A DNA stretch of 64,000 bases, taken from Alphaproteobacteria bacterium. Its GTDB lineage: Bacteria; Pseudomonadota; Alphaproteobacteria; Bin65. The notes below the pieces were generated by a model, which was not told where the DNA came from, made no database searches, and saw nothing but the letters and a program-made list of their open reading frames with translations. The translations under genes and the position numbers were made by a program. Positions 25,478 through 33,799 of this stretch are shown one piece after another (the first letter of the stretch is position 1; the number at the start of each line of letters is the position of its first letter). Location of the stretch: positions 1 through 64,000 of the forward strand of contig JAJEGH010000003.1 of NCBI GenBank assembly GCA_022819985.1, written 5' to 3'.

Positions 25478-26417
25478 GGGTCAGGGCTCCGCTTTGGGCG
25501 CGCGACACGCACAGCATGATGAAATCCGCGCGCTCCTCCGGCATCAGCACCCTGTCGCGATGGTCGGCCTCGCCGGCGAGCAGCCGCGTCTTGCAGGTGC
25601 CGCAGACGCCGCTCTCGCACGAACTCGGCACGCGGATCCCGGCCCCGCGCAACGCCTCCAGGATCGTCAGGTCCGCCGGCACCGCGACGGTCCGGCCCGA
25701 GCGGCGCAGCGCGGCCTCGAAGGGCCGGTCGTCGGGTCGCACGGCCTCGACCGGCCTGAAATCCTCGAACTGCACCCGCCCTTCCGGCCAATGGCCGGAG
25801 ACCGCCCGGATTTCCTCCATCAGTGGCTTCGGGCCGCAGCAGTAGACCCGGATATCCGCCGGTTCGGCGAAATCGTCCCAGAAGTCGTAGTGGGCGTCCG
25901 GGTCGCCGCCGTCGTGATGCACGGTCAACCGGCCGCCGAACCGGTCCCGCATTTCGTGGAGATAGGCGGCCTCTGCGGCGCTGCGGGAGCAATAGATCAT
26001 GCGGAAGGGCTTGCCCTCCTCGTCCAGCCGGTTCGCCATGGCGAGGATCGGCGCGATGCCGATGCCACCGGCGATCAGCAGGTAGCCCGGCGCCTCGGCC
26101 AGCGGGAAGCTGTTGGCCGGCGCATCGGCGCGCAAGGTCCCGCCGATTTCGGTGTCCTCGACCATGGAGCGGGAGCCGCCGCGCGACTCCGGCTCGCGCT
26201 TCAGGGCGATGACGTAGCGGTCCGGCGCCCGGCCGTCGTTGACCAGCGAATACTGGCGCATCGCGCCCGAAGGGGTCTCGATGCCGATATGCGCGCCCGG
26301 CTCGAAGGGCTGCAGGGCCGCGCCGCCCGCCGCCGCCAGGGTGAATTCCCAGATATCGGGCGTCAGCCTGCGCTTGCCGGCAACGGCCAGGCGGATGAGG
26401 GCGGTCGGTTCGGCCAT
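25467..26417 (-). CDS. Phthalate dioxygenase reductase-type flavoprotein
   Basis: A 316-residue electron-transfer protein: FMN-binding domain (residues about 5-100, RQYSLVNDGR), NAD(H) domain (about 105-225, LLIAGGIGIAPILAM and CCGPKPLME) and a C-terminal plant-type [2Fe-2S] domain. The cluster ligands are CESGVCGTCKTRL plus a final LCVSRA. This domain order is that of phthalate dioxygenase reductase and vanillate VanB, which feed Rieske oxygenases. ATG at 26417. It is the first gene of the minus-strand operon and diverges from the oxygenase gene it presumably serves. Confidence 0.87.
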   Translation of the reverse strand: MAEPTALIRLAVAGKRRLTPDIWEFTLAAAGGAALQPFEPGAHIGIETPSGAMRQYSLVNDGRAPDRYVIALKREPESRGGSRSMVEDTEIGGTLRADAPANSFPLAEAPGYLLIAGGIGIAPILAMANRLDEEGKPFRMIYCSRSAAEAAYLHEMRDRFGGRLTVHHDGGDPDAHYDFWDDFAEPADIRVYCCGPKPLMEEIRAVSGHWPEGRVQFEDFRPVEAVRPDDRPFEAALRRSGRTVAVPADLTILEALRGAGIRVPSSCESGVCGTCKTRLLAGEADHRDRVLMPEERADFIMLCVSRAQSGALTLDL

Positions 26418-26420
26418 CTC

Positions 26421-26459
26421 GGATCGCGCAAAGGGATCGCGTAAAGGGATCGCGTAAAG
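26421..26459. repeat. Three tandem 13-bp repeats at a divergent promoter
   Basis: The unit GGATCGCGTAAAG occurs three times end to end (26421-26433, 26434-26446, 26447-26459; the first copy has C for T). It abuts the reductase start and lies in the 131-base gap before the Rieske gene. It may be a regulator-binding array or slippage-prone sequence; because 13 is not a multiple of three, copy number would alter any upstream start. Confidence 0.55.
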
Positions 26460-26548
26460 GGACTGGGGCGGCGCCATCGAACTGGACGGCGCGCGCCGCC
26501 CGACCTAGCATGCCGCCGGAGTTCCGATCCACGTTTTCGGGCAACGCC

Positions 26549-27835
26549 ATGCTGACGGCAGAGGAAAACGATCTGCTGACACGGGTCGAGGGCGACGCCC
26601 CGATGGGCCGGCTGATGCGCCAGCACTGGGTGCCGGTCTGCCTGGTCGAGGAGGTCGCCGAGCCGGACGGCACGCCGCTGCTGGTCGAAGCGCTGGGCAC
26701 GCGCATGGTCGCCTTCCGCGACAGCGACGGCCGGCTCGGCCTGCTCGACGAGAAATGCCCGCACCGCGGCGCCTCCCTGCTGCTCGGCCGCAATGAGGAC
26801 TGCGGCCTGCGCTGCCTGTATCACGGCTGGAAATACGACGTGGACGGCCGCTGCGTCGCCATGGCCTCCGAGCCCGGGAGCGGCGCGCTGATGGACAAGG
26901 TCCGGGTCCGCGCCTATCCGGTCGTCGAATGGGGCGGCTTCGTTTGGGCCTGGCTCGGCGAACGGGACGCCGCCCCGCCTTTCGATCCGCCGGCCTTCGC
27001 GCCGCGCGACGATGTCGATATCGCGATCCTGAAAATCCGCGTGCCGTGCAACTGGGCGCAGATCCACGAGGGCCAGATCGACAGCGCCCATTCCTCCAGC
27101 CTGCATTCGTCCGACATGGTGCCGGCCCGGGTGACGCGCGCCTCGGCCGACGACAAGTCCTGGTACCGGCCGTCGACCGACAAGTCGCCGCGCATGCAGA
27201 TCGAGCGCACGAGCTACGGCTTCCACTATGTCGCCATCCGCCGGCCGGTGAAGAACGCGGCGACGCACAACTATCTGCGCGTCACCGAGTTCGTCGCGCC
27301 CTATTACTCGCTAATCCCGCCGAACGACCGGCACCGGGTCGCCAGCGTGATCGTGCCGGTCGACGATACGAACAGCGTCTTCTACTTCATCGCCTGGGAC
27401 GGGCCGGACGTGCCGACGACCGAGGAATGGCGGGCTTTCCACCACACCCGCCGCGGCATCGACCTGACCGACGACTGGGCGCCGCGGGGCACGCTGGACA
27501 ACCGCTTCCTGCAGGACCGCGACGCAATGAAGGCGGGCAGCTTTACCGGCATCGAGGGCATTCCGAACCAGGATGTCGCGATGTGGGTCTCGCCCGGTCC
27601 GATCGTCGACCGGACGAGGGATTTTCTCGGCGCGTCCGACCTGGCGGTGGTCGAGTTCCGCAGGATGATGGTCGAGGCGGCGCGGGCCGTCGCCTGCGGC
27701 GAACCGGCGCTCGGCACGGCGGAACCGCGCCTGCCCCAGGCCGCGATCGGCTCGCTGGAAGGCATCTACCCGAAGGACGAGGACTGGCGCACCCTCAGCG
27801 CCGCCGGTTCACCGGCGCGCCAGGCGGCGGAGTAG
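26549..27835 (+). CDS. Phthalate 4,5-dioxygenase-type Rieske oxygenase
   Basis: A 428-residue oxygenase component. The N-terminal Rieske [2Fe-2S] site is CPHRGASLLLG followed by LRCLYHGWKYD. The mononuclear iron site lies in NWAQIHEGQIDSAHSSSLHS (Asp and two His). The N-terminus MLTAEENDLLTRVEGDAPMG is the standard start of this subfamily, so ATG at 26549 is preferred over 26510. It would insert two oxygen atoms, or one, into a carboxylated aromatic ring using electrons from the divergent reductase gene. The neighbouring dehydrogenase and decarboxylase make a phthalate-like ortho-dicarboxylate the best guess. A TctCBA importer starts 1 kb downstream. Confidence 0.85.
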   Translation: MLTAEENDLLTRVEGDAPMGRLMRQHWVPVCLVEEVAEPDGTPLLVEALGTRMVAFRDSDGRLGLLDEKCPHRGASLLLGRNEDCGLRCLYHGWKYDVDGRCVAMASEPGSGALMDKVRVRAYPVVEWGGFVWAWLGERDAAPPFDPPAFAPRDDVDIAILKIRVPCNWAQIHEGQIDSAHSSSLHSSDMVPARVTRASADDKSWYRPSTDKSPRMQIERTSYGFHYVAIRRPVKNAATHNYLRVTEFVAPYYSLIPPNDRHRVASVIVPVDDTNSVFYFIAWDGPDVPTTEEWRAFHHTRRGIDLTDDWAPRGTLDNRFLQDRDAMKAGSFTGIEGIPNQDVAMWVSPGPIVDRTRDFLGASDLAVVEFRRMMVEAARAVACGEPALGTAEPRLPQAAIGSLEGIYPKDEDWRTLSAAGSPARQAAE

Positions 27836-27840
27836 CCGCC

Positions 27841-28308
27841 CTACGACACCATACTGCGCAGCATCCAGGCGGTCTTTTCGTGGACCTGCATGCGCTGGGT
27901 CAGCAGGTCGGCGGTCGGCTCGTCGCTCGCCGCCTCGGCCGCCGGGAAGACCGACCGGGCCGTGCGGACGACCGCCTCCTGGTCCGCCACGAGTTGCCGG
28001 ATCATGTCCTCCGCCGAGGGTACGCCGGTTTCCTCGCGGATCGAGCTCAGCTCGGCATACTGCGAATAGCTGCCCGGCGCCGGCTCGCCGAGGGCGCGGA
28101 TGCGTTCGGCGATCTCGTCCACCGCGGTCGCGAGTTCGGTATATTGCTGCTCGAACATCAGGTGCAGCGTGTTGAACATCGGACCCGTCACGTTCCAGTG
28201 GAAGTTGTGGGTCTTGAGATAGAGGGTGTAGGTGTCGGCCAGCAGCCGGGACAGGCCGCCGGCGATCTCCCTGCGCGACCGGTCGTCGATGCCGATATCG
28301 ATCTTCAT
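27841..28308 (-). CDS. dps: Dps-type DNA-protecting ferritin
   Basis: A 155-residue Dps protein: a 12-subunit cytoplasmic cage that oxidises and stores iron with peroxide. The ferroxidase pattern [12 protein letters not shown] followed by [22 protein letters not shown] places the His, Asp and Glu ligands as expected. The ATG follows GGAGCACCCCCG. An Irr-type box (28325-28339) sits 17 bases upstream, so iron-responsive repression is likely. Its stop lies 5 bases from the Rieske oxygenase stop (convergent). Confidence 0.9.
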   Translation of the reverse strand: MKIDIGIDDRSRREIAGGLSRLLADTYTLYLKTHNFHWNVTGPMFNTLHLMFEQQYTELATAVDEIAERIRALGEPAPGSYSQYAELSSIREETGVPSAEDMIRQLVADQEAVVRTARSVFPAAEAASDEPTADLLTQRMQVHEKTAWMLRSMVS

Positions 28309-28324
28309 CGGGGGTGCTCCAAGA

Positions 28325-28339
28325 TTAGAAAAATTCTAA
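28325..28339. promoter_or_regulatory. Irr/ICE-type iron box before dps
   Basis: TTAGAA, three bases, TTCTAA: a perfect dyad matching the core of the iron control element bound by Irr in alphaproteobacteria (TTTAGAA-N3-TTCTAAA). It lies between the dps ribosome site and a candidate promoter. Confidence 0.68.
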
Positions 28340-28346
28340 GATAGTC

Positions 28347-28376
28347 GACATATGGGTATCGATGCTGGCGTTTCAA
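28347..28376 (-). promoter_or_regulatory. Candidate dps promoter
   Basis: Leftward, TTGAAA (28376-28371), an 18-base spacer and TATGTC (28352-28347). Transcription would begin just upstream of the iron box, which is where a repressor would block it. Pattern match only. Confidence 0.4.
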
Positions 28377-28439
28377 GTCCTTAAAGCCTGAAAATCCGGA
28401 GACAAGGTCATCGGCCATGAGTCCGCGTCCCGCCGCTGT

Positions 28440-28600
28440 CGCTGTGATCGATACCGCCATCCATCCCCGGTACCGTCCCGGATTTGTTCCGGGGCGTAGC
28501 GGAGGAAGCCCGCTGCAGGACTCCGGGTTCCCGCCGGATGGACCGAGTCGAGATTCCGCTCGGTCGGAATGACGGGAGGGGGGATGCGCCCGGCCCCGGC
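28440..28600. repeat. Dispersed intergenic repeat, degenerate
   Basis: Part of the 469-base gene-free stretch 28309-28777. It contains CCCGGATTTGTTCCGGGG, GGAAGCCCGCTGCAGGACTCCGGG and GATTCCGCTCGGTCGGAATGACGGGAGG. These have the same building blocks as the dispersed repeats with GTCATTCC/GGAATGAC ends and as the element at 5383-5620. No reading frame is convincing. From 28600 to 28777 I see only GC-rich sequence and the tctC ribosome site (GGAGGGA). Confidence 0.45.
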
Positions 28601-28777
28601 CGCGCTGCGGTGGCCCGGCCGCCCCCGGACGACGGCGGGAGGCCGGCGCCGCGGCGGCCAACAGGTTGGCGGGCAGCGGATTTGCCGGCGCGCAGGCTGG
28701 CCCGGCCGCCCCTTGAAAGGGCGTTCGGGTCGCGGCACAGTGGCGCCTTAGGTGCGCCTGAGGGAGGGAAATTCGCG

Positions 28778-29752
28778 ATGATCGGAAAAATCTGCAGCCT
28801 GAAAACCGTTCCGGCAGCCGGACTGGCCGCGCTTGCCGGAGTTGCGTTCGTTGCCGCGCCGGCGCTGGCCGCCGGCTATCCCGAGAAACCGATCACCATG
28901 CTCGTCGGCTTCCGCGCCGGCGGCGGCGTCGATACGGTCGGGCGGCTGATCGCCAAGCATATGGAAGGGACGCTCGGCCAGCCGGTCGTGCCGACGGCCA
29001 AGGCCGGCGCCGGCGGCGGCGTGCTGGCGGCGGCGCTCGCCAAGGCGAAGCCGGACGGCTACACGATCGGTATTGCGGTCACCAGCACCTGGTCGTTCAA
29101 CCCGGTGTTCGCGCGCAAGAAGCGCTACGGCGTGAACGACGCGACCCTGCTCGCCTCGATCGCCCGGGCGCAGTGCGTGATCTTCGTCGGGTCGAAATCG
29201 CCCTACAAATCGCTGAAGGACGCCTTCGCCGCGGCGAAGGGCGGCAAGGCGCTGTCGGCGTCCTCGCCCGCTCCGCCGGCCACCTTTCTGATGCGCCATC
29301 TGGCCGGGAAAAACGGCGTCAAGCTGCGGGTCATCAACGTCAAGGGCACGCCGGCGGTCATCCAGCAGGTCCTCGGCGGCCATGTCGACCTGGGCTGGAG
29401 CGGCGGCCACCACATCCCCTATCTGCGCAAGGGCGAGGTGCGGGTGATCGCGGCGACCGACGACCGGCGGCTCAACGCGCCGTCCGACAAGGTCGCGACG
29501 CTCAAGGAAATGGGCTACGACATCTCCTTCTGCGGCGCCTACATCATGGCAGCGCCCAAGGGCCTGCCGGCGGACGTGAAGAAGAAGCTCGACGCGGCGC
29601 TCAAGGCGGCGATCGCTTCGAAGCCGGTCCAGACCTTTATCGAGCGCCGCAGGCTGGCGGCGAACTATCAGGGGACCGAGGGCCTGACAAGGGAAGTGCA
29701 GGCGGAAGCCGCCGCCTGGGCGAAGGTCAAGGCCGGTCTGAAGAAGAAGTAG
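28778..29752 (+). CDS. tctC: Tripartite tricarboxylate transporter receptor (TctC family)
   Basis: A 324-residue periplasmic binding protein with a signal peptide ending near residue 31 (VAAPALAA). The mature N-terminus YPEKPITMLVGFRAGGGVDT is the family hallmark, followed by VVPTAKAGAGGGVLAAALAKAKPDGYTIG. TctC proteins bind carboxylates such as citrate, terephthalate or related aromatics. Followed by tctB and tctA. Next to a phthalate-type catabolic set it could deliver the aromatic acid. ATG has GGAGGGA about nine bases upstream. Confidence 0.88.
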   Translation: MIGKICSLKTVPAAGLAALAGVAFVAAPALAAGYPEKPITMLVGFRAGGGVDTVGRLIAKHMEGTLGQPVVPTAKAGAGGGVLAAALAKAKPDGYTIGIAVTSTWSFNPVFARKKRYGVNDATLLASIARAQCVIFVGSKSPYKSLKDAFAAAKGGKALSASSPAPPATFLMRHLAGKNGVKLRVINVKGTPAVIQQVLGGHVDLGWSGGHHIPYLRKGEVRVIAATDDRRLNAPSDKVATLKEMGYDISFCGAYIMAAPKGLPADVKKKLDAALKAAIASKPVQTFIERRRLAANYQGTEGLTREVQAEAAAWAKVKAGLKKK

Positions 29753-29798
29753 CGGGCGCGCGGCCGGCGCGTTCGGCCGGCGTGCGGGGATAACGCCG

Positions 29799-30266
29799 GT
29801 GCGGGCGCTCGACGGCGCGGCCGGCGGGCTGGTCGCCGCCTTCGGGCTGGCGACCCTGTTCCTGTTCATTCCGGGCACGATCGACGATCCCGGCATGGAC
29901 GACCTGCCGCCGGCCTTCATGCCGCAGGTCGTCGCCATCCTGCTGACCGGCCTCGCGGCGCTGCTCGGGCTGCGCAGTCTGCTGCGGCGGCCAGAGGCAG
30001 GGGACTCGGCGGAGGACTCGGCAGGGGAGGAACCGGCGCTGACCCGCCGCCATGCCGGCTTCGTGCTGCTGGCGGCGCTGTGGCTGGCGGCGTCCTTCGG
30101 GATCGTCGCGCTGGCCGGCTACCTTGCCGGCGGGGCCGCGGCGGTGGTCGGCGCCATGCTGCTGATGCGGATCCGCCGGCCGCTGACGATCGTTGCCACC
30201 GCCGTCGCCGCCCCACTCGTCCTGTGGGCGGTGTTCTGGCAGATCCTCACCATCCCGCTGCCGTAG
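29799..30266 (+). CDS. tctB: Tripartite tricarboxylate transporter small subunit (TctB)
   Basis: A 155-residue inner-membrane protein with four hydrophobic segments (about 7-25, 43-60, 85-102 and 105-150), the size and layout of TctB. GTG start at 29799; no ATG fits. It sits between tctC and tctA, with 46 bases before it and 4 after. Confidence 0.78.
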   Translation: MRALDGAAGGLVAAFGLATLFLFIPGTIDDPGMDDLPPAFMPQVVAILLTGLAALLGLRSLLRRPEAGDSAEDSAGEEPALTRRHAGFVLLAALWLAASFGIVALAGYLAGGAAAVVGAMLLMRIRRPLTIVATAVAAPLVLWAVFWQILTIPLP

Positions 30267-30270
30267 GGCG

Positions 30271-31767
30271 ATGGACGCAATTCTTGCCGGGCTGGCCCAG
30301 GCGCTGACGCCGCTCACCCTCGGCTTCGTGCTGTTCGGCGTGGTGCTCGGCATCGTCGTCGGGGCGATCCCCGGCCTCAGCAGTCCGATGGCCATCGCTA
30401 TCGCGGTGCCGCTCACCTTCTACATGACCCCGCTGGCGGCCATCGCCTTCCTGCTCGGCGTCAACAAGGGCGGCGAGTTCGGCGGCTCGATCTCGGCCAT
30501 CCTGCTCAACACGCCGGGAACGCCGGAGGCGGCGGCCACGGCGCTGGACGGCCATCCGCTGGCGCAGCAGGGCAAGGCCGGCAAGGCGCTCAAGACGGCG
30601 CTCTATTCGTCGGTCGCCGGCGACACCTTCAGCGATATCGTGCTGATCCTGGTCGCCGCGCCGCTCGCCGTCATCGCACTCAAAATGGGGCCGCCGGAGC
30701 TGCTCGGCGTGCTGATCTTCGCTTTCACCTTCGTCACGGCGCTGCTCGGCAACTCGATGATCAAGGGGCTGATCGCGGCGGCGCTGGGCGTTCTGCTCAG
30801 CCTGATCGGGATCGATCCCGAAGCTGCGATACCCCGGCTCACCTTCGATGTGCTCGAGCTGGAGGACGGCCTGTCCTTCGTCGGAGCGGCGATCGGCCTG
30901 CTCGCATTCTCGGAAGTGCTGATGCAGGTCGAGCGGTCCTGGCTCGGCGACAGCGGCGCCGGCGAGGCAGCCGCCGGCTTCTCGAAAGTGCGGGAAGACA
31001 ACGCCTTCACCCGCAGCGATTTCCGCCAGGTGCGCGGCACGGTCGCCCGCTCCGCCGTCATCGGCACCGTGATCGGCGCGATTCCGGGGCTGGGCACCAG
31101 CCTGGCCGGCTTCCTCGGCTACGGCGCGGCCATGAAGGCGTCGAAGCATCCGGAGGAGTTCGGCAAGGGCCGGCTGGAAGGCGTTGCCGCCACCGAAGCC
31201 GCCAACAGCGCCGTCGTTGGCTCGAACCTGATCCCGCTGCTCACCCTGGGGATACCCGGCAACGTCGCCGCCGCCCTGCTGGCCGGCGCGTTCCTGATCC
31301 ACGGCATCACGCCCGGCCCGCTGATTTTCCAGGACCATGCCGCGCTGGTCTACGGCATGTTCGGCTGCCTGATCGTCGCCAACCTGATGAACCTGCTGGT
31401 CGGCAGTGTCGGCCTGCGCCTGTTCTCGCTCGCCGTGCGCACGCCGCGCAGCATCGTCATGCCGTCGGTGGCGCTGTTGTGCATCACCGGATCGTTCGTC
31501 GCCGGCGGCGGCCTGTTCGCCGTAGCGACCATGATGGTGTTCGGCGTGATCGGCTATCTGATGCGCAAGCTCGATTTCTCGATCATCGCCTTCATCCTCG
31601 GCTTCATCCTGGGGCCGATGGTGGAGCGTTCGCTGCGCCACACCGTGATCCTGTTCGAGGACGCCTCGGACATTCTCGGCCATCCGTTCCTGATCGCCAT
31701 GCTGGTCCTCAGCGCCGGCGCGGTGTTCTGGTTCGGCCGCCGGCCGCGCGGGAGAGTTGCCGAATGA
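30271..31767 (+). CDS. tctA: Tripartite tricarboxylate transporter large subunit (TctA)
   Basis: A 498-residue membrane protein with about eleven helices. The TctA signature stretches GAIPGLSSPMAIAIAVPLTF, GVNKGGEFGGSISAILLNTP and IPGLGTSLAGFLGYG are all present. It is the ion-coupled channel subunit of the TctCBA importer. Start at ATG 30271, four bases after the tctB stop. Its stop overlaps the phosphoesterase start (ATGA), so that gene is in the same operon. Confidence 0.9.
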   Translation: MDAILAGLAQALTPLTLGFVLFGVVLGIVVGAIPGLSSPMAIAIAVPLTFYMTPLAAIAFLLGVNKGGEFGGSISAILLNTPGTPEAAATALDGHPLAQQGKAGKALKTALYSSVAGDTFSDIVLILVAAPLAVIALKMGPPELLGVLIFAFTFVTALLGNSMIKGLIAAALGVLLSLIGIDPEAAIPRLTFDVLELEDGLSFVGAAIGLLAFSEVLMQVERSWLGDSGAGEAAAGFSKVREDNAFTRSDFRQVRGTVARSAVIGTVIGAIPGLGTSLAGFLGYGAAMKASKHPEEFGKGRLEGVAATEAANSAVVGSNLIPLLTLGIPGNVAAALLAGAFLIHGITPGPLIFQDHAALVYGMFGCLIVANLMNLLVGSVGLRLFSLAVRTPRSIVMPSVALLCITGSFVAGGGLFAVATMMVFGVIGYLMRKLDFSIIAFILGFILGPMVERSLRHTVILFEDASDILGHPFLIAMLVLSAGAVFWFGRRPRGRVAE

Positions 31768-32879
31768 CCGCAAACGACCGTCCCTTCCATCTGTGGGCCA
31801 ATGGCTGCGCCCATGTCATCCACGACAGGAAGCACGGGCGCGAGAGCCTGGCCGACGCCCTGCGCCAGTCGGAGCGCGGCGGCGGCCCGGCGGGGGACGG
31901 GACCGAAGACGGGAGCGCGCCGCCCTTCGACTGGGACATCTGCATCAACGTCGGCGACTACAGCGCGTCCATCGGCCCGCCGAACGACGAGGAGGGGGCG
32001 GAAATCGTCCGCCAGTTCGGCGCGCTCGAGCGCCACCGCCGCGAGCAGGTCTACAGCGTGTGCGGCAACCACGACCGCGACCCGATGGGCGAGCCGGAGG
32101 GAAGCTGGTTCCGGAAGTGGATCGACCCGATGGGGGAGAATACGGCGACCTCGGGCGTCGACCGCAGCCGCTATCCCTACCCGGTCCACGGCACATGGGA
32201 GCGCTACTGGTTCGACGTCGGCAACATCCGCTTCCTGATGATGAGCGACGTGAACGAACGCTCGCAAGCGCTCGGCCGCGGACCGCTCGGCGGCAATCCC
32301 GGCGGCGTCGTGACGGCCGAAACCTTCGACTGGTGGGCCGACATGGTGGAGCGCAGCCGCGGCGAGCGCATCGTGGTGACGGCGCACCACTACGTCCTCA
32401 AGGAGACCACCGTGGCGAGCGGCGAATGGGAGGGCATGAAGAAGGGGCCGGACGGCGCCTGGCAGACCGACTATCACGGCTACCACGCCGAAGGGACGCC
32501 GAACGGCGCGTCCTATCTCTACTGGGTCGGCGGGGCAGGGGATTCGGGGCGGTTCGAGCGTTACCTGGAGCGAAATCCCGGCGCGGTCGACCTGTGGTTC
32601 GGCGGCCACACCCACACCGACCCGGACGACGAGCGCGGCGGCAAATCCCATATCGAGACGCGCTACGGCGGCACGACCTTTATCAACGCCGCGGCGCTCA
32701 CCCGCTATTTCGTCCAGGATCACGCCATGCCGCACAGCCGCGTGCTCACCTTCGCGCCCGGCAGCCGCGAGGTCCGCATCCGCTGCTACATGCACACGGG
32801 CGAACACCGCCCGGCCGGCTGGTACGAGGCGAAGGAACGCCGGATAATGCTCGGCAGGCCCTTTACCTGGGAAGGGTGA
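31764..32879 (+). CDS. Calcineurin-like metallophosphoesterase
   Basis: A 371-residue protein with phosphoesterase motifs ICINVGDYSAS, SVCGNHDRDP, VVTAHHYVL and FGGHTHTDP. The usual N-terminal DxH is not obvious; the opening reads FHLWANGCAHVIHD. There is no clear signal peptide. ATG overlaps the tctA stop by four bases. The substrate is unknown; coupling to a carboxylate importer hints at a phosphate ester or phosphonate linked to that uptake, but this is only context. Confidence 0.68.
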   Translation: MTANDRPFHLWANGCAHVIHDRKHGRESLADALRQSERGGGPAGDGTEDGSAPPFDWDICINVGDYSASIGPPNDEEGAEIVRQFGALERHRREQVYSVCGNHDRDPMGEPEGSWFRKWIDPMGENTATSGVDRSRYPYPVHGTWERYWFDVGNIRFLMMSDVNERSQALGRGPLGGNPGGVVTAETFDWWADMVERSRGERIVVTAHHYVLKETTVASGEWEGMKKGPDGAWQTDYHGYHAEGTPNGASYLYWVGGAGDSGRFERYLERNPGAVDLWFGGHTHTDPDDERGGKSHIETRYGGTTFINAAALTRYFVQDHAMPHSRVLTFAPGSREVRIRCYMHTGEHRPAGWYEAKERRIMLGRPFTWEG

Positions 32880-32967
32880 GGGGCCACTTCGTGGGGGCGC
32901 CGCCGCGCGACCGTCCGGATAACGGACGGCCGGGTGGCGAAAGACCGATAATCGTGGGGCTGGGGCC

Positions 32968-33333
32968 ATGACCGAGCGTTCCGGAACGGAAGCTGCGAAG
33001 ACCGGGAACGGGGAGCGGTTGCAGGCCCGAATCGGCGTGGCGCCGGAAGCGCTCGCCGCCTTCTGCGAACGCTGGCAGGTGACGGAACTGGCCCTGTTCG
33101 GATCGGTCCTGCGGGACGATTTCGGGCCGGACAGCGATATCGACGTGCTGATCGGGTTCGAGATCGGGCAATCGCCGGGACTGTTCGGAATCGTGGAAAT
33201 GGAGGACGAACTGGCGGAACTGTCCGGCCGTCGGGTCGATCTGGTCAGCCGCAGGGCTGTTGAAAACAGCCGGAACCACATTCGCCGGAAGGCGATACTG
33301 GATTCCGCCCAGGTGGTATATGCCGCGCGATGA
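32968..33333 (+). CDS. MNT-type minimal nucleotidyltransferase (first pair)
   Basis: A 121-residue protein with the polymerase-beta nucleotidyltransferase core ALFGSVLRDDFG-PDSDIDVL (GS then DxD) at residues about 47-62. It carries a roughly 30-residue N-terminal extension absent from the second copy. MNT proteins act as antitoxins that AMPylate and silence HEPN partners. The HEPN gene overlaps its 3' end by 14 bases. The catalytic region is DNA-identical to that of the second MNT gene 780 bases away. Confidence 0.82.
   Translation: MTERSGTEAAKTGNGERLQARIGVAPEALAAFCERWQVTELALFGSVLRDDFGPDSDIDVLIGFEIGQSPGLFGIVEMEDELAELSGRRVDLVSRRAVENSRNHIRRKAILDSAQVVYAAR
33053..33150 (+). repeat. 98-bp exact repeat, copy 1 (inside first MNT gene)
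   Basis: Ninety-eight bases identical to 33830-33927. It covers the codons from the Ala-Ala-Phe-Cys-Glu-Arg helix through the GS...DxD catalytic motif of both MNT genes. Sequence on either side differs clearly between the genes. Confidence 0.85.
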
Positions 33334-33664
33334 TAAATCGTTTCTGCTGGACATGCTGGTCGCAGCGCGCGACGCGATCGCCTATGCGGAAGGCCTGTCC
33401 TATGCCGATTTCGAGCGGAACCGGGAGAAGCAGCGCGCCATCGTCAACGCTGTGCAGGAGATCGGCGAGGCGGCGTCCCGTATAACCCCGGAATTCAAGA
33501 ATGCCCATCCGGCGATCCCGTGGCGGAAGATCGTGGGCATGCGCAACCGTCTTGTCCATGCCTACTTCGATATCGAACTCGACTTCGTATGGGATACGGT
33601 GCGCAACGACCTTCCGGCCTTCGCCGCCCGGCTGGAGGCGCTGACGCCGGAAACGGAAATGTAA
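33320..33664 (+). CDS. HEPN (HepT-like, DUF86) toxin-type protein (first pair)
   Basis: A 114-residue helical protein with the HEPN RNase motif RNRLVHAYF near residues 75-83 and the DUF86 pattern IVNAVQEIGEAASRI. HEPN proteins of this type cleave RNA and are held inactive by the neighbouring MNT protein. ATG at 33320 overlaps the MNT stop by 14 bases; MNT before HEPN is the usual order. Confidence 0.82.
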   Translation: MPRDDKSFLLDMLVAARDAIAYAEGLSYADFERNREKQRAIVNAVQEIGEAASRITPEFKNAHPAIPWRKIVGMRNRLVHAYFDIELDFVWDTVRNDLPAFAARLEALTPETEM

Positions 33665-33694
33665 CGGCCGCGGTCGCCGGACCGCGATGGGATC

Positions 33695-33799
33695 GTGTAT
33701 ACTAAGCTGGATGACGCGGACTGCTGGAAAATGGAGCCTGTACGGGAATTGAAAGCCGTCGGTTTCGATATCGACGCCAACCGGGCGTTCGGGCTGTGA
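33695..33799 (+). CDS. Possible 34-residue peptide or gene remnant
   Basis: A short frame from GTG 33695 to TGA 33799, ending KAVGFDIDANRAFGL. Its stop overlaps the GTG of the second MNT gene (GTGA), as a coupled upstream gene would. It has no ribosome site I can see and no recognised family. It could be a leader peptide, the 3' relic of a gene lost when the MNT/HEPN pairs were joined, or chance. Confidence 0.22.
   Translation: MYTKLDDADCWKMEPVRELKAVGFDIDANRAFGL

Noticed and set aside
26421..26459. 13-bp repeats as replication iterons
   Set aside because: Only three copies, no Rep or partition gene, and located between divergent catabolic operons.
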